A DNA stretch of 64,000 nt from Rotaria sordida (lineage: Eukaryota; Rotifera; Eurotatoria; Philodinida; Philodinidae). This document shows positions 52,050-61,594 of the stretch, piece after piece. Positions within the stretch are counted from its first letter, which is position 1, and each line of letters begins with the position of its first letter. Location: positions 1-64,000 of the forward strand of contig CAJNOL010000560.1 in NCBI GenBank assembly GCA_905250125.1, read 5' to 3'. A model generated the notes under the pieces. It saw nothing but the letters and a program-made list of their open reading frames with translations. It was not told the origin of the DNA and ran no database searches. A program made the translations under genes and the position numbers.

Positions 52050-54887
52050 TTAAGTTTGAGGTGGTGTTTGTTGATATTGTCCTTGTTGATAAGGTGTATA
52101 TTGAGGTTGCATCATCATTCGTGGTGGTTGATTTTGCCATTGTTGTTGTTGTTGTTGCATATGATAAGTTTGTTGTGGATGATACATTTGTTGTTGTCCA
52201 GCATAGTTATTATATGCCATTTGTTGTTGTTGTTGATTTGAAACAAGATTTTGTGTATTTGTTGCTTGAGAAGGTGAACTTGATGATGATGGTTTAGGTG
52301 ATGATGGAGCTTGAATAATTGATTGTTGTTGATTATTTAATGGAGAATTTGGTTTAGCTATTTGATTTGAAGGAACAGACATGCCTGGATCTTAAACAAA
52401 AAAAAAAACCTTTAGATGTTATTCAATGTGTTAAAAAATTTTTTTGTTACTTTGTTGTTGATGATACATTGAATAATGTTGTTGAGGCATACCACCATTT
52501 GGATGATGTCCATAACCATTTTGTTGTAATGTATATGCATGTTGTTGTTGTTGTTGTTGAGGTATATATGATTGTTGACCTTGAATATATGAAGATTGTG
52601 TTTGTCCAGTTGATGAATGATCCATTGGAGTACCATTCATAACTCTACCTTGTTGTTGTTGCATCATTGGTTGTGATGGTAAATAAGGTCTTGGTTGTTG
52701 TTGTTGTTGAGACATTGAAGATAAATGACTTGATGTTGGTTGTGGTGTTGGTGCTTTATTCATAACGGGATTTTGAGGTGAAATAGATGATGTTATTGGA
52801 CCAGATGGTGATGGTGACGGAATTGAACCAGCTGGTGATCGTTGTTGTTGAAGTGATGGAGGCATAGATGAATTAGTTGTTGATGTATTTGATGGAGGAT
52901 AAAGACCACCAGCACTATTACTACTACTACTACCATGTGGACTTTTATTTAATGTTGATGAAGGAACATTCGATGGAGCTGGACTATTTGTTTGTGCTCG
53001 ATACACTTAAAATAAAATAAAAATATTCATGAGAAAATCTCTTCAATTAACATATTCAGCCTGATGTGATCCACTGGTACGTCACACTATATTTTAAGAA
53101 GAAACTGTATAGAAAATCGCTTTCTGTTGTCTTTTATTTACTCATAGCGTAAATACTGAACAGTTTTTAGTGATAAACCGCGGTTTTTCCGAGCATTTTT
53201 ATGACATGGGAATAGACAAGAAAAAAACATTTAAAATAGCAAAATCAATGATTTGGAGCAACTAAATGTCAATGATCATCTGTGAACCGGTCCATTTTAG
53301 CAGTAAACCATGGTTTTTATCACATGGGTAGGCAGGAGGTTGCATATAATGTGTCGCCTTCTCTGTCTTCAGTACTTTTTGAGTTCTTTATTCCATAGCA
53401 TGATGCCTCTCGTTGAAATCATCAAGACAAAAGAAATTTGTTACAGTCAGCACAGAAGGTTTTTATTGTCTTTGCTGTCAGCATGCTCACTTCTCTTGAT
53501 TGTTGTTTCCCCCTTCAGACATTGCGCGTAAATTCTTGCTTTTCTTCTAGCTTGTTGATTATTGTCTCGGACCAGGTTTCAGCTTCTCAAATGGCGTACC
53601 AAGGAGTAAAGACCGCACGAGACTCTCATGAAACCACAGAATGATCATGTCGTTTGCAGCATCATTTTTCTTGTAAATCAAATAATTATTAATTAGTGCG
53701 GTTTCAAATACTACCTTGTCTTTCCTCGTTATAATCTAGTACAACTTATGGCTTTCCAATAGGCTCATTTCGTATATTGTTTTTTCCAGTGTCCACTACA
53801 ATTGCTGAATACGACGGTCTTGCGAATATCATCAAAACATCTCTTTTATCTTTCCACTTAATTAACTATAAGCATGTTGGAGAATACCAAGTATGACGTA
53901 AACGAATATATTATTAAGAAAAGTCCACTATAGAACATGTGATGCATAGATATAACTGTCCATATGATATAGCAATCAGAAAAAAGAAAACAACGAGCCA
54001 GTATAGAATGAAAAGAATAATGAATACACACAAAAATGAATCTGTTAGAGCTATTCTGCAATAAAACTGAATCGAGCCAAATGTGTTAATCATACTCGTG
54101 TATTCGAATTCTTCTTATAAAATATCGAGAGATACCCAAACATCGTACTTTGATACTCTCAATGAAATTTTCAAGTCGCCTCCAAAGACAAGATACTTTT
54201 TTCTATTCATCTCACGATAGAAGTATCCGTTTGAAATGAAAAAGGTTTAAGGGCATGAATCCTATTAGAGTGTTCATTTAAATTATATGCTCGAATATCG
54301 AGTATCAATATACAAAATTTTATTTACTTTGTTCAGGAGTTGATGTTGGTACACCCATTTGATTCGGTTGCATCATATTATTTCCCTAGAATGATGATAA
54401 CAAGAATAATAAATCATCTTTCCTTGGAATATTTTATATCTACCATCATTGTTTGTTGTGTTTGAATGAATGCATCGGGTGGCTAAAATTTATAAACAAA
54501 AAATAAATCGTTTGTTTTTTGTTTTGTTTTAATGAATACTAACAGGTAAACTATTTGGATGATGTGTTTGTGTAACATCAAATTGTGTTAAATAAGTTAA
54601 ATTTCGATGTAATGTTCGTTGATATCTAAATTTTCATATATAAAAAATTTCTTTGTTTTAGTTTTTAATTAAATAACTTACTCAATACTTTCCATTTGTC
54701 GTCCTTTAGATTGTAAATCAAGTATTAATGATATTAATTGAGAATTATCATCAAGTAACTAAGAAAAAAAAAACAACAACGTAGTATATAAAACAAGAAT
54801 ATTATATAATATTACTTTTTGAATAGTTGGTTTTTGTTGTTGAGGCATTGGAGCCATCTGTTGTTGAGAATACATTGTTGAAATCAT
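52050..54887 (-). CDS. SS18: SS18/SYT-like subunit of the BAF chromatin-remodelling complex
   Basis: Seven exons on the minus strand: 54887-54816, 54758-54682, 54625-54544, 54482-54444, 54385-54328, 53005-52451, 52390-52050. Total 1224 nt, 407 residues. The N-terminal SNH (SSXT) domain is clear: PTIQKLLDDNSQLISLILD, then SKGRQMESIEYQRTLHRNL and TYLTQ, matching the SS18 pattern that contacts the SWI/SNF ATPase. The rest is a long low-complexity Gln/Pro/Ser/Asn/Tyr-rich region, with poly-Gln runs and a C-terminal QPQYTPYQQGQYQQ-like stretch comparable to the QPGY transactivation domain. It is a nuclear coactivator. The start could be 54887 (MISTMYSQ) or the in-frame ATG at 54875. Intron 5 is long (1322 nt); the other introns are 55-80 nt, except 60 nt before the last exon. 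Confidence 0.93.
53006..54327 (-). other. Long intron 5 of the SS18-like gene
   Basis: 1322 nt between the SNH-side exons and the Gln-rich exons. It holds several open frames of 67-73 codons without motifs. The 53.1-53.65 kb part is less AT-rich and may be an inserted, decayed repeat. Confidence 0.55.
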
Positions 54888-57202
54888 GCACAAATAAAAA
54901 AAAAGAGATCAATCCAAAAAACAACACAAGAAAAAAAAACAATATGAAGTTCAATAGAAAGAAAGACAAGATAAATTAACCAATGAATGTTTTAAAGATA
55001 TTATAAAATATGAAATAAATTTTCGAAGAATTTATTTATTCAATCGAAAATTTTCTTAAGCAAAAAAAAAAAAATTTTTTTGAATTATAAAAACTAAAAA
55101 TTTATAGATGTCGCCGTATTTGACAACAGTAGATTAACAAATAAACATTTGTCTACCTTTTTATGATAATTTTTAACAAAAAAGAAATGAAGAATATTTA
55201 ATATTGGTAAGAAGAAACAAAAATATTTTTTTTAATTTAAGTAGAATATTAAGAAACTCAAAGAAAAGAGAAATTTCGTATTTTAATAGAATTACAACAT
55301 CCATATGATTTATTTTGGAAGAGTTCGTTAAGGTCCATCATCCCGTCAGAAATCAAGATTTCCATCAAAAATTACAACTTTAACGTAATTAGATAATTCT
55401 TAATGTCTAATACGATTTACCGAATATATTATGTTTTTTTACGGTTTGTTTTTCGCATTTTTCTATTGATATTTATTTAGCAGATGTGCTCACACTATGG
55501 ACAAGTATCACATTTTCATATCAGAAAATGGAAGACTTTTAATGTTACTGTATATTCACTATGGAACATCGACTGAATGAATATTTTATTTATTTTTTCT
55601 CGTTTCTGTGTTAAAGGTGTTTTGACTGTGTTTAACATATTAGAAAGTTTGAGAAGGTTTTGAAATTGAAGAGAAAATTTTACTTGAGACAAGTTAATAG
55701 AGTTGCAATTTTCATTTTCAAATTACTTTTTTGAAAAAAAAATGTATGTTTTTTCGTAGAGACACCCTAATTTTTTGAGATAAAAATTTCGTCAGAAGTA
55801 ATGAAATAATATTTTGAAATATTCGACTCTGTTAAGTTGTAGCAGCATGTCTTAGCTTAGTAAACAAGTATTTTTATCTTTTAGAATGAGAAAATCTAAT
55901 CAATTAGATTAAAAACATCAATTCATTGATTGTAAAATTATATCTCAAATATTAAAAATCTATATTGTTTTAGTTCAAACAATAATAATTCATCTTATGT
56001 TATGTTTTATACTATTAAAAAAACCATCATGAATTGATATTCTTATTAAGTAACAATTGAAGGATGTATTTTGTAACTTAAGAACATTAAATAAATGAAA
56101 GACTTTACCGGTTAATCAAAAAAATTTCAAAATATCCCTTACTTATGACATATATTCGAAAATTTAAGGTATTTACAAGTATATGTTTCCTGTAAGATCA
56201 AGTTTATTTTTTGGTTTTGGTAATTTTTTTATATCGATCCGAGTCGTAGTGTGGGGTAGTACCCCTCTGACAATTGAATTGACCGTCGAAGAGTCTATGA
56301 TTATTGCATCAAACACTATGTATTTAATTTACAGCAAAATTTTAATTTCGAATGTTTTAATCATTCGAAAAACATATTACATACTGTATAACTAATACAA
56401 ATATCTTTAACTTTATTGATATTAGATATAAATACAACACATAAAGGATGTCCAGACACTTATTATGAGCATCATCTTTTTGGCGAAATTTTGAAGCTTT
56501 GAGGAAACATTTTTAAATAGAAAATGAACTGAATCAATCAGTTGAATTATAATTGAAGATTACGCTATTATAGTTAGCTCTATCTATTTTCTAGAGCAGT
56601 AGTATGAATGCTATTCGATTAAATACAAAAGCGATAAAAAGAACTTTTATTTTGAGATTTTGAGTGCTAAAAAATCTGGCTTTGGATTTTTATGGCAAAT
56701 CCCAAATTGTTACTAACTTTTACTAAACATCTGAATGTCGATTCTGATTTTTAACAAAAATAACAGACCAGTAGATATCAGATATAAAAAAAAAACGAAA
56801 AATGTTATTTCGCTGATACTAATATGTTTCCGGTTACGGCAACAGCGACTATTTGTTCTTTCCTAATGACGCACTCTTACGATCACCATCAAGCTTAGTC
56901 TCATCTACTCTCAAGATAGTAAACTTCTGATTTTTTAGTTATTCTTAAAAAGATAGAATTCAAAAGAACAGATAATTATATTCATATTAGTTCAAATTCG
57001 TAGGATTTTTTCCAATTTGTAAAAATTGTAAAGTTTACAATAATTTTGAAATACATAGATTTTAAAATTAGTGCTAATTCAAGATTTGACTGTCCTTGCT
57101 TTTTTTAATATTCATTTCTATTTTTTGATATATTTATTTAATGAAAAGCAGCGATATATTTGAACAAGCAGACTTCGAAACAGGTCGCTCGGCCCAATGA
57201 TT
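54888..57202. other. Spacer and upstream region of the SS18-like gene
   Basis: No gene recognised. AT-rich with moderate-complexity stretches (for example 56.2-56.4 kb and 56.7-56.9 kb) that may be old repeats. It should hold the SS18 promoter at its left edge. Confidence 0.4.
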
Positions 57203-57695
57203 TTATCCTTTTTTGAGATTTGACTCACTCCTGAGCAAGGCTCTCAATTATTTTTGAGAGTGAAGAGACATTTTTCATAAACTTTCGCAGACAGTCTGTT
57301 AACGCAAGCGTTTCAGAAATAGCTACCGAAAATTTTCTAGTTTTTCATAAAAACTGGCGACTGGTAGCGCGCCACTTTCCGTGTTTCATAAAAAGTCATG
57401 ATCGAGTTTAAGAGGAGGGAGGGTAGCTTTGGAAAGATTCCCCTATCCTCGTTCAGGGATGAGCCAAATCTTGGACAAAAGTTTCATACACAAAAACAAC
57501 ACCGGGGCCAAATGGGGAGGGGAATAGCTTGCGAAGATCCCCGCACAGCGTCTATTTAAAAATTTGCCAGACAGTAAAACAGATTTTTAATTTGTGCGGG
57601 GAACCAGCCCCCTAGTCTCTCCTCACATCGAGAGCCTGGCTCCTGAGAGAAATAGAGGGAAACTACTCCCTCTTGGTCCTCACTTTTTATAAGAG
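57203..57695. mobile_element. GC-richer degenerate inverted/direct repeat island
   Basis: The outer parts are imperfectly inverted: ACTCCTGAGCAAGGCTCTCA at ~57229 versus GAGAGCCTGGCTCCTGAGAG at ~57631. Inside, GGAGGGTAGCTTTGGAAAGA (~57417) is repeated as GGAGGGGAATAGCTTGCGAAGA (~57516), about 100 bp apart. Composition is distinctly less AT-rich than the rest of the window. No coding region seen. Probably a decayed transposon, 200-700 bp upstream of the hydrolase-like gene. Confidence 0.55.
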
Positions 57696-57892
57696 CTGAA
57701 AAATATGGAATAGCTGTCTATTGAGAAAAAAAAATCTTTATAAACGAAGTTTCTTTTGGGCCGAGCCATAAAAAAGTGGCTCGATTTCGAGGCCTACTTT
57801 CTAGAAAATACCTGTTTTTTTTTAAATACTGCACGCCATTTGTGTATGGCTCCCTAAATCATTCGAGTACGAATATGTCTCAATTTTATTTT

Positions 57893-57902
57893 TGTTTTTC
57901 AG
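57893..57902 (+). promoter_or_regulatory. Splice-acceptor-like sequence directly before the start codon
   Basis: A pyrimidine tract ending TTTTTCAG abuts the ATG at 57903 with no spacing. It could be a spliced-leader trans-splice site or the end of a 5' UTR intron. Confidence 0.5.
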
Positions 57903-59046
57903 ATGTATATTCGTCAATATAATTCTCGTTTATATCTATCTTTATTATTTAAGCATATTAAAAATCTCTCAACAACATCATCAACTATTCTTAAACCTTA
58001 TCCAAGTTATGTTGAACGTCAATTAGATGTTGTTATAAATACATCAACAGGTGATGAATTTGTTGAAATTGATCATGAAACAAAACTAAAAGTTGCTAAA
58101 CCAACAACATCAATTCGTGCAAATATAAATTATATTGATACAAATCCATTAGGTAATAAAAATCAACCAATTGTTTTACTTGTTCATGGTTATCCTGGTA
58201 CATATGAATCAACAAAAAATTTTATTGAAGAATTTCAACGAAGAAATTTTCGTTGTATTGCACCAGATATGCCTTGTTAGTTAATTGAATTTTATTTTTT
58301 GTTAAAAACAAGAAAGATTATTATTTAATTTAGATTGTGGAAAAACAACAATGCCTTTATGGAGTGGAATAATTTGGAGAAATTCTGTTTATTTACGTGC
58401 AAGATTTCTTGGAGAATTACTTAAAAATATAATGCAAGATAAATTAATGTGAAAAATTTATTTTTTTGGAGAAATTTTTAGTATTTTTGTTTTTTTATAT
58501 AGACCTATCCATACAGTAATTGGTTTTCATGAAAATGCATATACATTAATGTCAATGATTGATCAATATGAATATTTTCGTTGTCAATCATTAATATTAG
58601 TTGATCCAGCACCGAGAAAATTAATTCGGTAAAGATAATAAAGGACAAAAAACAAAATTATAAATTTTTTTTTTATTTTTGTAGATTTCTTCCATTAGCT
58701 AAATTTGCATTTGATTTCGGTCGAATTCCACTTCATTGGCCAGTAGCAAAATATTTTTTAAAAATTCTTGGTTATAAAGAATTATTAAATTATTCTCAAC
58801 GTGATATTATGGCTGCTTTACGTATTTGGATGCTTGAAGATACATATCAAGTAAAAACAAAAATATGAAGAAATCTTTTTTTGTTTATTCTAATTTTTAT
58901 AGTATGATGCATATGTACATAATTTATGGTTATCTCGTTTACGTACAATGGTTATTTTATCAGAAGAAGATAAACATCTTGATAGGAAATTATTAGATGC
59001 TTTAATTAAAGATTTAGCTGTTGAACCTTTCAATAAATGTAGGTGA
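57903..59046 (+). CDS. Alpha/beta-hydrolase-fold protein, probably non-catalytic
   Basis: Five exons: 57903-58275, 58334-58448, 58503-58628, 58685-58850, 58903-59046; 924 nt, 307 residues, a normal length for this fold. The first ~25 residues (MYIRQYNSRLYLSLLFKHIK) are basic and lack acids, like a mitochondrial presequence. The oxyanion-type motif VLLVHGYPGTYES and the FRCIAPDMPYCGKT loop are clear. At the expected nucleophile elbow, where GxSxG should occur, the sequence reads VIGFHENAYTL, with no serine. An acid-loop candidate (VILSEEDKHLD) is present, but no convincing C-terminal catalytic His follows. The stop at 59044-59046 overlaps a good donor (AG|GTGAG at 59041-59047), so a further 3' exon cannot be excluded. 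It resembles DUF1057/SERHL-like hydrolases; the exact subfamily is uncertain. Confidence 0.85.
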
Positions 59047-60912
59047 GATTATAGAGAATTAGATTGAATACGAATCTTACTTCTCAATGAAATTTTTTCA
59101 TTTCGAACTTGGCAATTACTCCGAAAAATGCATCATACTTTTTTTTCGATTATTTCTATTCGACAATTAACTTGTCCTATGAATTCCTCAGGCAATCTTA
59201 TAATTATATAGATATAATTGACACTGTACTTTCAGACTATCATCCATTGGTAGAGACTTGCGGGCGCACGTTTCTGTGGATCCAATAAATTCAGATTCGA
59301 GTTTTTTCCCACCAATATCTGTCACTCTCTGTGTACATGAACAACTCAGGCCGATCATTTCGACCATCTGAAACGGCTTAGTTCCTGCCGTAAATGGTGA
59401 AAAACGAGGGCCGTTTTCAACCAGCTTTGGGGTCGTAATCCGTCATACCAGATTATGAAGCGCGTTTCTTCGGAACGGAAACGACACCGTTTCGTGTCCA
59501 AAATACACCGTTATTTGACGGCCACATTTAGTTTGTCGAAATGAGCTAAAAAAATAGAACCTATTGAAATCTGAGCAATATTGGCAGAGTTCAAAAGTTC
59601 CTAATATAATAGTACAAGATCTAGGGAGAACTTGTATATTCAAATAGTAATTGCTGCGGTTTTGATAAACAAAAAATCAATAATCTACGCGCTTGCATCT
59701 GTTGTATGATGCATGAACAAAGGATTTTGACTAATACACGAAATAAGGTGAAATACCGGCGAAAAATGATTGCCGTTTCCGATGGTACGTAAACGACCAC
59801 TATAAAAGGCCACCATTTACCGCATTATTTAGATGTTTTATGATGTGTCGTAGACGGCCATAGTACTTTTAGCCATTATATTCGACCTGAGAAGTGAAGA
59901 ATCAAGGTTTTAGCTTGTAGTGATGTAAACGTGAAGTGCTGTGTAGTCTCGAACTCGTAGCTTCTTCCTATCCATTGGATTGGTTCCGAACCTGAATCCA
60001 TTCAGATCTAAGGCCTAACAATGTATGTGTGATTTTGATAGCTAATAGAATTTTCTATTTAATACATTCTATATAAATAAACAATGATGGCAAGGTTTCT
60101 AAAAAAGTCGATGTATATAATTTAAACAGAAGAATACAATAATTGAATATCTTGAAAAGAACATGTTCGTTTTAATTGAAACTTTTGACATTATCAAATC
60201 CGCCTACAGATAAACTTTCAGATCAAATTTCTTTGGTTTTAAGTTTTTTTTCTTTTTTCTTTCAAAAATATCTTGCTCTATAGTAAAAATTTCATTAAAA
60301 AAGGTCATAATTCATTATTGATTGGCCATATAGGTTCGAATCCTTTTAAGCTTTTTCTTAATCTTACTCATAGTCATAAAATGAAAATTGAATGATGTCC
60401 AACAATTGAATATATGCTTCTTAGTCAACGATGAAAAATTAATTATCAATGATTTTTATTATTTAATTAAGATAGTCTATGTCATATCAATCAAAATATA
60501 TGTAATTTAAATTGACAGTTTAAGATAAATAAACAAAGACATATTAATTTAATTAGCCTTTGCAAAAACTTACAAAAAGATTTTTTTCGTTCGATTGAGG
60601 AAAAAAAAATCCCAATTCTATCAAATATAAGTAATCATTTCTTTTTCTCTTAATAATAAAAATCAACAAATTTCTTATGAGAAATTATTTAAGAAAAAAA
60701 AAATGTCACATTTTGAATTCTTTTTTCTCGAATAATTGCGGTTAATCATAAAAAGGTCATTTAAATGTTACGTATAAATCTATGATATATCAGTTTAGTG
60801 ATAATATTGAGTCATCATCCTCATACTCACTAGGTTAAAATACTACGATAGATCAAATATTCTAATAGAAATGTTCTTTTTTCTTTTCTATTGTATTTCA
60901 TTTTAAGCAACG
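59047..60912. other. Intergenic region with repeat debris
   Basis: About 1.9 kb. The first ~900 bp is less AT-rich, contains partly inverted words (GCCGTAAATGGTG at ~59391, CACCATTTACCGC at ~59811) and is probably a decayed transposon. A piece at ~60040-60115 matches one arm of the 10.1-10.8 kb foldback element. The rest is plain AT-rich DNA. Confidence 0.5.
60040..60115. mobile_element. Relic of the 10.1 kb foldback family
   Basis: GATAGCTAATAGAATTTTCT, TTAATACATTCTATA and ACAATGATGGCAAGGTTTCT parallel 10169-10245 (ATAGCCAATGGAGTTTTCTA and following) over ~75 bp with substitutions. It shows that this element family is dispersed. Confidence 0.7.
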
Positions 60913-61459
60913 ATGGCGAATGCTGTTATTAAAAAATATGCTTGTGATCATAATGAATTATTAACTGATCGAATTAGTTATGTTGTCGATGATATTGAAA
61001 CATTTCTTTCAAAGGCTTCAATGTCACCAGCTGCGACCATGTTCGTAATTTCTTTTTTTTTTTTATTCATTCTTTCTTTCTTTCTTCTTGGTTTTATTGT
61101 CTTCTTTCTTGTATTTCATTAGAACACAATCATTTTCATCGACAATAACAACAGCAAAAGAAAAAGACAGAAGAAAACGTATTATTGAAACGAACAATAA
61201 CAACGAACGCGAAAAATCAAATATTGAACTAGATGAAAATGCATATAAACGTGCAAGTGTAAATGATTTTTTTTCCAAAGCATTTGGTCCAAGTCAATCA
61301 GAATTAAAACCAAATCAACCACATAGTTTACGTTCAGCATTTGAAAATATTGCTGGTGATTTTATTGAACGACCACCACCCGGTACAAAACGTGAAACAT
61401 TAGCAAGTGTAAAAGAAGAAATGAGAAAGAAAAAAATTCGTATTGACACAAAAAATTAA
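60913..61459 (+). CDS. Hypothetical protein, charged, with predicted helical N-terminus
   Basis: Two exons, 60913-61040 and 61123-61459 (82 nt intron); 465 nt, 154 residues. Start at ATG five bases after an acceptor-like TTTTAAG. The N-terminal ~40 residues (ANAVIKKYACDHNELLTDRI, then SYVVDDIETFLSKAS) look amphipathic and helical. The middle is a charged low-complexity linker (KEKDRRKRIIETNNNNERE). The C-terminal half has more conserved-looking sequence (KRASVNDFFSKAFGPSQSEL, then SLRSAFENIAGDFIERPPPG) and a basic tail (KEEMRKKKIRIDTKN). No membrane segment or signal. I do not recognise the family. It lies only 135 bp before the start of the glycosyltransferase gene in the same orientation. 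Confidence 0.8.
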
Positions 61460-61584
61460 ATATATATAAATTGATGTACGTGATAAACATCGTTTTTTTT
61501 TGTTAACCATAAGTGTTTATATTGACTTTGACCGTACATAGATGTGTGAGAAAAGGTCATTTTAGATCGGATATCTTTATTTGA

Positions 61585-61594
61585 TTTGTTTCAG
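61585..61594 (+). promoter_or_regulatory. Splice-acceptor-like sequence directly before the start codon
   Basis: TTTGTTTCAG is immediately followed by the ATG at 61595, 135 bp after the upstream stop codon. It is compatible with trans-splicing of a downstream cistron or with a 5' UTR intron. Confidence 0.5.

Noticed and set aside
52061-52642. Plus-strand open frames rich in Val/Leu over the SS18-like gene
   Set aside because: Shadows of the minus-strand Gln-rich exons (CAA repeats read in reverse).
59223-59370. Possible extra 3' exon of the hydrolase-like gene after an AG near 59236
   Set aside because: It stays open for ~45 codons after the putative donor at 59043, but shows no hydrolase motif or His, lies in repeat-like DNA and has a weak acceptor context.
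60320-60350. GGTTCGAATCC, a perfect tRNA B-box-like word at ~60333
   Set aside because: No A-box, acceptor stem or cloverleaf can be built around it; chance or repeat-derived.
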